From contig CAIOXF010000247.1 of NCBI GenBank assembly GCA_903862155.1, forward strand, positions 1 to 9,472: a stretch of 9,472 nt of DNA, given 5' to 3'. Below the pieces are notes generated by a model. It searched no databases. It worked only from the letters and a program-made list of their open reading frames with translations, and was not told where the DNA came from. The stretch is from an uncultured cyanobacterium (GTDB lineage: Bacteria > Cyanobacteriota > Cyanobacteriia > PCC-6307 > Cyanobiaceae). The position numbers and the translations under genes were made by a program. This document shows, piece after piece, positions 1-6,094 of the stretch. The stretch's first letter is position 1; each line of letters starts with the position of its first letter.

Positions 1-1
1 C

Positions 2-301
2 CCCACACCCACCGGCCGCTACGCGGTGCTCAACAAGGTGGTGAACCCCCAATACCAGAGCACCAAAAGCGGGCGGATCAACCCCAAGATCGGCGCCAAC
101 AGCCCCCTGGGCGATCGCTGGATGGGATTCCTACAGAGCGGAAAAAACCAGTTCGGCATCCACGGCACCCCGGCCGCCTGGTCGTGGACTGTCACCTCCC
201 GGGCGGCCGTGACGAACGGCTGCGTGCGGATGCTGCGGCCCCACGTGCAGCAGCTATTTGATCAGGTGGAGGTGGGCACGCCCGTGATCGTGACCCGCTG
301 A
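2..301 (+). CDS. L,D-transpeptidase (YkuD domain), C-terminal part
   Basis: This is the 3' end of a gene cut by the left edge of the window; the frame is open from base 2 and stops at TGA 299-301. YkuD-family L,D-transpeptidases cross-link peptidoglycan stem peptides (3-3 links) or attach proteins to the wall, acting outside the cytoplasmic membrane. The visible part reads PTPTGRYAVLNKVVNP, then a SPLGDRWMGF stretch, then GIHGTP and TNGCVRML, which are the substrate-pocket and catalytic His/Cys motifs of the family; the catalytic Cys is codon 221-223. The usual [ST]HGC signature is TNGC here, so Asn replaces the motif His. Any signal peptide or LysM domain would lie upstream of the window. 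A GTG at 26 could in principle start translation, but the family motif already runs upstream of it, so it is internal. The last 40 bases overlap the convergent ClC gene. Confidence 0.92.
   Translation, partial: PTPTGRYAVLNKVVNPQYQSTKSGRINPKIGANSPLGDRWMGFLQSGKNQFGIHGTPAAWSWTVTSRAAVTNGCVRMLRPHVQQLFDQVEVGTPVIVTR
111..118. repeat. HIP1 octamer GCGATCGC
   Basis: This is a perfect copy of the palindromic Highly Iterated Palindrome 1, which is over-represented in many cyanobacterial genomes. It lies inside the L,D-transpeptidase gene. I found only this one perfect copy in the window. It supports a cyanobacterial origin weakly, because a single 8-mer can also arise by chance in GC-rich DNA. Confidence 0.6.
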
Positions 302-2265
302 TCTGCAAGAGCTAGCCGGCGGGCCAGCGCCCGGGCCATACCATCACGGCTGGCCAGACCCCGCAGCCGCTCGAGGGCCAGCCCGGTGTTCGGCAGTCCA
401 TGGGGCAGGGCACCGACCTGGAGGGCGGGCACATCGAACACCGGCACCTGCCGCAGGCCATTGGGGCTGAGCTGATCCTCCAACTGGGCCAGCTGGGCCT
501 GCAGCGGCAGCCACACCAGCTCACCGCGGCGGCAATCGCCGAGGGGCGTGTCCACACCCTCCGCCCCGGCGATGCCGCGCTGGAGGTCTTGCAACGTCAC
601 CAAGCCAATCGCCCAGGGGCCTTCGGCCACCACCACGCAATGGCCATGGGCCGCCACCAGCCGGGCCAGGCCTTCGCGGGCCGGGGTGTCGGCCGGGAGC
701 ACCAGGGGCGCCTCGGGCTCGAAGGCCTCGGCCACCGGCACGGCGGCCAGGTTGCGCCGGCGCTCCTCTTCCACCAGATCGGGCCCTAGCAGCCCGGGAT
801 CGGTGAGCCCTTGCCAGCGCTCCACTAGGGCGGCGCTCAATCCAGCCGCTGCCATCAACGGCAGCACGATGCGGATGTCGTGGGTGAGCTCGAACAGCAG
901 CAGCAGGGCCGTGAGGGGGGCGCGAGCGCTGCCGGCCAGGACCGCCGCCATGCCCACCATGGCGTAGGCCGGGGGCTCGGCCACCGGCAAATGCAAGCCG
1001 CTCTCGCCTAGCAGCTGGCCATAGCAACTGCCCAGCACGGCCCCTAGAAACAGTGAGGGTGCAAAGCCTCCCCCCACAAAACCAGTGGCGTTGCTCACCC
1101 CGGTGGCCAGCAGCTTCACCCCCAGCAGCACCAGCAGGGTTACGAGCGGGATCCCCCCGTCTCGGCCCAGCAGCGCCTCGATCGTGTCGTACCCCACCCC
1201 CAGCACCTGGGGAAACCCCAGGGCCATCAAGCCCACGGCCGCGCCGCCCAGGGCCGTAGGAAGCCCAGGGGGCAGGCGGCGCAGCAGGGTTTGCAGGCGC
1301 TCGCTGCGGCCCCACGCCAGCAGGCTGATCAGGGCCCAGCTCATCAGCGAGGCCACCAGGCCCAGGCCGAGATAGAGCGGCAACTCCAGGGGGGAGCGCA
1401 CCTCATAGGCCGGTAGCCGCAGGATCGGCTCATCTCCCAGCAGCAGCTGGGTCACCAGCGATGAGGCTACGGCCGCCACCAGCACCGCCCGCAGGCTGGG
1501 GCGCCCCTGGATCGCGCTGAAGCTGCCCTCGAAGGCAAAGAACACCCCGGCGATCGGCGCCTTGAAACCCGCCGCCAAACCAGCCGCCGCACCAGCAGCC
1601 ACCAGGGCCTTCTGGCTCTGGGGCGTGAGGCTCCCGCGCAGGGCCACCCACAGCCCGAGGTTGCCGCCGCTCTCCACGCTGGGGCCTTCCGGACCAAGGG
1701 AGGCGCCGCTCCCCAGACTCAAGGAAGCACCCAGCAGTCGCAGAAAGGGAAGCTTGGGCTCGGCGGCCAGCGACCCATCGGCCATGGCCATCAGGCTGGG
1801 CAGACCCGGACCGATGTCGCCGCCGTAACGGCGCAGTAAACCCATCACCAGGCCGCCCACGGTGGGCACCACCACCACCGGCCAAAGGGCCACCCAATCG
1901 GGCAGGGCCGCCGGCAGTGGTGAGGCGGGCAGGGGCGGGGGCTCGGGAACGGCCGGTGGCGGAGGCAGAAACCCCAGCCCCCCGAGACCGATCTGCAGCA
2001 GCGATTTCAGCGGCGTGCTTGTTTCCGGCGCCGGCGGTGGCAGGGGGAGGGGCTCAGGGATCGGCGGGGCACCGCCATGGCCCACCTGCAGCAGGCCCTC
2101 AATGAACGGACCAAACAGTCCGTTGTTGATGAAGCCAAGTAGATAGTGGAACCCCACCACCGCCAGCCCCGTGAGGGCCCCCACCAGGGCAGCCCACGCC
2201 AGCAGGCTCCACTGGAACGGCAGAGACCGGGGCTCGGCCTCAGGCTTCGGGGCGGACCGTGGCAA
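262..2265 (-). CDS. ClC-family anion channel/transporter with C-terminal CBS region
   Basis: This inner-membrane protein of about 667 aa belongs to the ClC family, which moves chloride or other anions, often in exchange for protons. Residues are counted from the TTG at 2265. Family marks in order are a first membrane helix (about 19-40), GPGLP (152-156, selectivity-filter position), GSGASLGPEGPSVE (185-198, with the gating Glu at 193), FKAPIAGVFFAFEG (234-247), GGGFAPSLFLG (398-408) and PLTALLLLFELTHD (450-463). A cytoplasmic tail (about 510-615) resembles a CBS pair. Oddities are the proline-rich loop at about 66-122, Pro instead of the filter Ser, Gly at the usual internal proton-Glu position, and no clear helix-R Tyr. 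The frame is open back to an ATG at 2364, but that stretch is Arg/Pro/Ser-rich and lies within hemC. The TTG at 2265 has GGAGGA 5 nt upstream and is preferred. It overlaps hemC by 26 nt, which suggests coupling. The transported anion is unknown. Confidence 0.92.
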   Translation of the reverse strand: MPRSAPKPEAEPRSLPFQWSLLAWAALVGALTGLAVVGFHYLLGFINNGLFGPFIEGLLQVGHGGAPPIPEPLPLPPPAPETSTPLKSLLQIGLGGLGFLPPPPAVPEPPPLPASPLPAALPDWVALWPVVVVPTVGGLVMGLLRRYGGDIGPGLPSLMAMADGSLAAEPKLPFLRLLGASLSLGSGASLGPEGPSVESGGNLGLWVALRGSLTPQSQKALVAAGAAAGLAAGFKAPIAGVFFAFEGSFSAIQGRPSLRAVLVAAVASSLVTQLLLGDEPILRLPAYEVRSPLELPLYLGLGLVASLMSWALISLLAWGRSERLQTLLRRLPPGLPTALGGAAVGLMALGFPQVLGVGYDTIEALLGRDGGIPLVTLLVLLGVKLLATGVSNATGFVGGGFAPSLFLGAVLGSCYGQLLGESGLHLPVAEPPAYAMVGMAAVLAGSARAPLTALLLLFELTHDIRIVLPLMAAAGLSAALVERWQGLTDPGLLGPDLVEEERRRNLAAVPVAEAFEPEAPLVLPADTPAREGLARLVAAHGHCVVVAEGPWAIGLVTLQDLQRGIAGAEGVDTPLGDCRRGELVWLPLQAQLAQLEDQLSPNGLRQVPVFDVPALQVGALPHGLPNTGLALERLRGLASRDGMARALARRLALADQRVTITGVPTST

Positions 2266-3190
2266 AGATCTCCTCCAGGATCTCGCCGGCCCCCTGCTCG
2301 CGCAGCTTGTGGGCGAGCACAATGCCGATGGCCTCGGGATCCTCCTGCGGACCACGGGCCTCATCGCGGATCAGGCGCACCCCATCGAGGCTGGCCACCA
2401 TGCCGGTGAGCACGAGCTCGTCACCCTCAAAGCGGGTGTTCACACCGATCGGCACCTGGCAACCGCCTTCGAGCTCCCGCAGGAAGGCCCGCTCCGCCAG
2501 ACAGCGGCGCGCGGTGGGCACGTGCTCCAGCACCTTGATCTGCTCCAGCACCGCGGTGTCGCCGTCGCGGCATTCGATGCCCAGGGCCCCCTGGCCCACG
2601 GCATGGAGAGAGATGGAGGGATCGATCAACTCATGGATGCGGTCGCCCAGGCCCAGACGGCCCAGACCGGCAGCGGCGAGGATCAGGCAATCGAACTCGC
2701 CTGAATCCAGCTTCTCCAGGCGGGTGATCACGTTCCCGCGCACGTCCTTGAAGGTGAGGTGAGGGAAGTGGTGACGCAACTGGGCCAGGCGGCGCAGGGA
2801 GCTGGTGCCCACCACCGAGCCCTCAGGAAGGGTCGCGAGGGTTTTGTCCTTGTGCTTCTCATGCACCACTAGGGCATCGGCGGGATCCTCCCGCTCGGTG
2901 ATGCAGCCCAGAATGAGCCCCTCGGGCAGGTTGGTGGGCAGATCCTTGAGGCTGTGGACGGCGATGTCCGCCTGATCCACCAGCATCTGAGCCTCGAGCT
3001 CCTTGGTGAACAAGCCCTTGTCGCCGATCTTGGCCAGGGCCACGTCCAGAATCTTGTCGCCCTGGGTGGCCATCGCTTCGATGGTGATCTCCAAGCCTTC
3101 ATGGGCCTTGGCCAGCTCATCGCGCACCCAGTGGGTCTGAACCATGGCCAGCTGACTGCGGCGGGAGGCGATGCGCAGGGGGTTGGCCAT
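2240..3190 (-). CDS. hemC: Hydroxymethylbilane synthase (porphobilinogen deaminase)
   Basis: HemC joins four porphobilinogen molecules into hydroxymethylbilane, the linear precursor of uroporphyrinogen III, in the cytoplasm. It feeds heme, chlorophyll and phycobilin synthesis. The 316-aa product has the usual family length. Positions from the ATG at 3190: PLRIASRRSQLAMVQ at the N-terminus, HSLKDLP (79-85) with the catalytic Asp at 83, GTSSLRRLAQL (128-138), DVRGNV (149-154), HAVGQGALGIE (196-206), and ELEGGCQVPIG (239-249), whose Cys (about 244) carries the dipyrromethane cofactor. All key residues are present, so it should be active. A GTG at 3211 would add seven residues (MPAPSPL); neither start has a clear ribosome binding site, and the ATG fits the family N-terminus better. 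It begins 32 nt after the DUF1824 gene, and its end carries the ClC start. The identification is secure. Confidence 0.97.
   Translation of the reverse strand: MANPLRIASRRSQLAMVQTHWVRDELAKAHEGLEITIEAMATQGDKILDVALAKIGDKGLFTKELEAQMLVDQADIAVHSLKDLPTNLPEGLILGCITEREDPADALVVHEKHKDKTLATLPEGSVVGTSSLRRLAQLRHHFPHLTFKDVRGNVITRLEKLDSGEFDCLILAAAGLGRLGLGDRIHELIDPSISLHAVGQGALGIECRDGDTAVLEQIKVLEHVPTARRCLAERAFLRELEGGCQVPIGVNTRFEGDELVLTGMVASLDGVRLIRDEARGPQEDPEAIGIVLAHKLREQGAGEILEEIFATVRPEA
2271..2276 (-). promoter_or_regulatory. Shine-Dalgarno GGAGGA deciding the ClC start
   Basis: On the minus strand GGAGGA lies 5 nt before the TTG at 2265, inside the last codons of hemC. It favours the TTG over the ATG at 2364 as the ClC start. 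The same bases encode Glu-Glu in the HemC C-terminus, so the match could be partly coincidental. Confidence 0.5.
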
Positions 3191-3222
3191 CAACGGCGAG
3201 GGGGCGGGCACAGCGGCCCAGA

Positions 3223-3621
3223 CTACGGGCCGAACACATCGAGGGGCAGGGGGCCCCAGGTGTCTTCGGCGTTGGGATCGGCCGGACTGTGGCCGGTGAT
3301 CAACAAGCCTTCACCAATGCCGGTTTCGGGGCGCAACTGAAAGCGGCCGGTGTTCTGGTTTCCCTTGAGGAAAGCCGGGCCGGCAACGTCGCCGGGGCGG
3401 GCGCTGGCGGGATCGAGCTCCAGGGGCTGCCAGCCCAGGGCAGCTTCGGCGCTGCGCAGGGCCTCCAGGGCAGCGGGGCCGCTAGGCGCCATCACGCCGA
3501 TGGTGAACCAGTCGCAGCAGGCCAGGTGGGGCTGCAGCTCCGCCAGCAGGGCCTGGCGCTGCTCGGTGGAGAGGGATGGAGCACTGCGCAGACCGCGCAG
3601 TTCGGCAAGGGCGGCAACCAT
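3223..3621 (-). CDS. DUF1824 family protein (cyanobacterial, unknown function)
   Basis: This small soluble protein of 132 aa matches what I recall of DUF1824, a family found in cyanobacteria with no established function. Recognisable blocks are CCDWFTIGVMAPS (about 35-47), ALRSAEAALGWQPL (about 54-67), GPAFLKGNQNTGRF (about 81-94), GEGLLITGHS (about 103-112) and a C-terminal DTWGPLPLDVFG. I see no signal peptide, membrane segment or cofactor motif. The ATG at 3621-3619 is chosen because it shares one base with the PAP2 stop (TGATG). The frame stays open to 3720, but that part overlaps PAP2 and reads as a basic shadow sequence. The overlap implies translational coupling to PAP2. The short 32-nt gap to hemC suggests co-transcription with tetrapyrrole synthesis, which does not by itself give a function. 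Confidence 0.85.
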   Translation of the reverse strand: MVAALAELRGLRSAPSLSTEQRQALLAELQPHLACCDWFTIGVMAPSGPAALEALRSAEAALGWQPLELDPASARPGDVAGPAFLKGNQNTGRFQLRPETGIGEGLLITGHSPADPNAEDTWGPLPLDVFGP

Positions 3622-4265
3622 CAGCGGCGCGGGGGCCAGGGGATCGTGCGCCACCCTGCCAGGCAGAGGCAGAGCCAAGCCAGACCGACCGCCCCGCCGG
3701 CGATCAGATCGGACGGCCAATGGGCTCGCACCACCAGGGTGCTCAGCCAGATCAGACCCACCCAGGCAGTTGCAAGCAGGCCGAGGGGCCAGCGACGGGC
3801 AGGGTGATTCACCGACAGGATCAGCACCATCACGACATAAAAGGCAATGGAACCGGCCGCATGACCGCTGGGGAAGCTGCGCCCATCCAGCGGAATCAGA
3901 CCATCGGGCGGGCGGCTGCGATCGAACAGGGGCTTGAGCAGCAGATCCACGATCAGCAGGATTCCGCTGGTGCAGGCACAGAGCAAGACCAGATCACGCC
4001 AACGGCGGCGCAGTGCCAGGAACAGGATCGAGATCAGCACCAACACCGGTGTGAACGCCTTGCCCGTGAGCCGATACACCAGCACCAGCGCGTCCTGCAG
4101 CTGCCCGGTGATGTGATGCCTCATCCAGGCGAGCAACTGCTGATCCAGGGCCGGCGGATGGCCCTCGGCCACCGCTTCCCCCAGCACGAAGGCCAGGGCC
4201 AGGGAAACCAACGGCACGAACCAATCACGGGTACGGATGCCCGCCAGTCCCATCGGCCGCTCCAT
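3621..4265 (-). CDS. PAP2-family membrane phosphatase
   Basis: This 214-aa integral membrane protein with about six hydrophobic segments belongs to the type 2 phosphatidic acid phosphatase superfamily. Members hydrolyse lipid phosphates such as undecaprenyl pyrophosphate, phosphatidate, phosphatidylglycerol phosphate or lipid A phosphates, usually at the outer face of the membrane. Motif 1 is KPLFDRSRP (111-119, KX6RP). Motif 2 is FPSGHAAG (131-138). Motif 3 reads STLVVRAHWPSD (175-186), with the catalytic His182 and Asp186 present. The Arg normally found six residues before that His is Thr176, and an Arg lies two residues before it instead. The ATG at 4265 overlaps the TAA stop of the GT39 gene by one base (TAATG), so the genes are probably coupled. 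Given the two upstream glycosyltransferases, recycling of a polyprenyl carrier or lipid A dephosphorylation is a reasonable inference, but the substrate cannot be read from the sequence. Confidence 0.92.
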   Translation of the reverse strand: MERPMGLAGIRTRDWFVPLVSLALAFVLGEAVAEGHPPALDQQLLAWMRHHITGQLQDALVLVYRLTGKAFTPVLVLISILFLALRRRWRDLVLLCACTSGILLIVDLLLKPLFDRSRPPDGLIPLDGRSFPSGHAAGSIAFYVVMVLILSVNHPARRWPLGLLATAWVGLIWLSTLVVRAHWPSDLIAGGAVGLAWLCLCLAGWRTIPWPPRR

Positions 4266-6061
4266 TAGCCCACCTGCCCGCTACCGGCCGCCACGGCAGG
4301 CAGCTTCACGCGCCAGAGCAACTGCTCACCGCGGCGCCCGAGCTCCTGCACAGCACCGGAGGGCAGCCGGAAGCCCTCCAGATGCTCCCGATCCCCGATC
4401 AGCAGCACCGTGCCGGTGGCTGGCGAAACGCCGAGAGCCTTCGGCTCTCGCTGCAAGCGCTCGCGGGCCACACCGGCATTGTCGAGAAACACGGCCGGTC
4501 GGCCCGCGTAGAACACGGTGCTGTAGCGCATGTAGCCGATCACCCACAGCGGCTCATTCGGCCGCAGCTCGCTGCCCGCCCGGGCTTGGAGCTGGCGAAG
4601 CGGCAACTGACGTTCCCGATCCAGCAAGGGCGCCAGGGGGGCCACCACAAAGGCCAGCAACGCCAGGAAGCCCGCCAAGTTCGGCACCCACACCTGGGCG
4701 CCGCGGCCGCGGGCAAGAACCACCCAGCTGGTCATGGCCATGGCCGCCAGCACCAGGCACAGCGCCAGGGGGAGGCCGGAGCTGCGCAGGGCTGAAGCAA
4801 AGGTGGGATAGGCCGGATCGCTAGCCACCCAGCCCGGAGCCAAGGCAGCGGCAACGGCCGCCAGGGAGAGCACCAGGGCATTCACAGCCACCGACGTGCG
4901 CAGCGGCCAACCCGGCCGCGCCAACCCCGCCGGACCAAACAACTGGGCCACCAGCAAGGCCGCTGCCGGCATGGCGGGCAGCACATAGCCGGGGAGCTTG
5001 GTGGCCGCCGCAGAAAAGAAGCCCACCATCACCACCAGCCACACCAGCAGGAACTGGGGCAATGCTTCGGAGGAAGGAACCTGGGAAGGTGCTTGGCGCC
5101 AGCTCGACCAGCGCCAGAAGCGGGTGCGGGCGATGGCCAGGGGCAGCAGCAGCGACCAAGGCAGCACCAGGATCAGCACCCAGGGCAAATAGAACCAGGG
5201 CGGGCCGGGGTGTGAGTAGAGCACCGAGGTGAAGCGCTGGAGGTTGCTGAACCCCAGGAACCCACCAATGAAGGCCATGCCATTGGCCTTGGCGGCGGCG
5301 GCGTACCAGGGCACGGTGACCCCCAGGAACAGCAGGGCCATCGCCAACAGCGGCCCGGGCCGCAGCCAGCGGCTCCAGCCACCCCGCAGCGCCAGAAACA
5401 CCACGATCACCAGGCCGGGCAGCAGCAGGCCCACCGGGCCCTTGGCCAGCACAGCAATGCCGGCGAACAGCGCCATCACCACCCGCCCCAGACTTCCCTC
5501 CCAGCGCCGCCCAGCGCAAGCGCGGGGCACCAGTTCCGCCAGGGCGAAGCCGTAGAGCGCCAGGGTGATGGCGCTGGAGAGGAACATGTCGGTGGTGGAA
5601 CTGCGGGCCCAACCGATCCAGGCCGGCGTGGTGGCCAGCACCGAAGCCCCCAGCAGCCCGCGTCCCAGCCGCTGATGCTCCGGCAGTTGCGCCGGGGCCA
5701 GGCGCCAGAGCAGGCCAAAGGTGGCTACCACAACCAGGCTGGCCGCGAGGGCTCCAGGCAGCCGCGCAGCGAAGGCCGTGGGCCCGAACAGCTTGAAGCT
5801 GAGGGCCACCATCCAGTACCCCCACACGGGGTAATCAAAAAAGGTGGTGCCGTTCCAATGCGGGGTCACCCAGTCGCCCGTGAGCAGCATCTGGTGGCCC
5901 ACCTCCACGAACAGGGCCTCGGTCTTGTCCATCAGGCCGAGGTCGCCCAGACCATTGAAGAAGGCCAGCCAGCAGAGCCCCACCAGGGCCACCACCACGG
6001 CCAGGGGCCTCAGGGCAGGGGGGAGTGCGGCAAGCGGAGCAGCAGAAGTGCTGGGTTTCAC
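4265..6061 (-). CDS. GT39 / ArnT-like membrane glycosyltransferase
   Basis: This 598-aa polytopic membrane protein resembles the PMT/ArnT family (GT39/GT83). These enzymes take a sugar from a polyprenyl-phosphate donor and place it on lipid A, another lipid or a protein on the non-cytoplasmic side. An Ala/Pro-rich N-terminus precedes the first helix (about 18-36). The first large loop holds LMDKTEALFVEVGHQML (43-59) and TGDWVTPHWNG (61-71), the acidic catalytic-loop pattern of the family, then FDYPVWGYW (75-83). More than ten hydrophobic segments follow, and KLPGYVLPAMPAAALL in the middle matches the family KLPxYxLPA motif. About 120 C-terminal residues are less hydrophobic and probably form a periplasmic domain. 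The start is GTG at 6061, 33 nt after the GT2-GtrA stop, with no strong ribosome binding site. Acceptor and sugar are not identifiable; the GT2-GtrA neighbour is the natural donor-maker. Confidence 0.9.
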   Translation of the reverse strand: MKPSTSAAPLAALPPALRPLAVVVALVGLCWLAFFNGLGDLGLMDKTEALFVEVGHQMLLTGDWVTPHWNGTTFFDYPVWGYWMVALSFKLFGPTAFAARLPGALAASLVVVATFGLLWRLAPAQLPEHQRLGRGLLGASVLATTPAWIGWARSSTTDMFLSSAITLALYGFALAELVPRACAGRRWEGSLGRVVMALFAGIAVLAKGPVGLLLPGLVIVVFLALRGGWSRWLRPGPLLAMALLFLGVTVPWYAAAAKANGMAFIGGFLGFSNLQRFTSVLYSHPGPPWFYLPWVLILVLPWSLLLPLAIARTRFWRWSSWRQAPSQVPSSEALPQFLLVWLVVMVGFFSAAATKLPGYVLPAMPAAALLVAQLFGPAGLARPGWPLRTSVAVNALVLSLAAVAAALAPGWVASDPAYPTFASALRSSGLPLALCLVLAAMAMTSWVVLARGRGAQVWVPNLAGFLALLAFVVAPLAPLLDRERQLPLRQLQARAGSELRPNEPLWVIGYMRYSTVFYAGRPAVFLDNAGVARERLQREPKALGVSPATGTVLLIGDREHLEGFRLPSGAVQELGRRGEQLLWRVKLPAVAAGSGQVG

Positions 6062-6094
6062 GCCCTGCAGGTGTCGTGGGTGACAGGCACGACC

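Noticed and set aside
2266..2364. ATG-initiated N-terminal extension of ClC (33 residues)
   Set aside because: It lies wholly within hemC, is Arg/Pro/Ser-rich with no helix or signal peptide, and ends just where a TTG with a good ribosome binding site occurs.
3622..3720. N-terminal extension of the DUF1824 protein
   Set aside because: It overlaps the 3' end of PAP2 and reads as a basic shadow; the TGATG junction gives a start that fits the family length.
3576..4268. 230-codon plus-strand frame opposite PAP2
   Set aside because: Gln/His/Arg-rich composition typical of antisense reading of a GC-rich membrane-protein gene; no domain seen.
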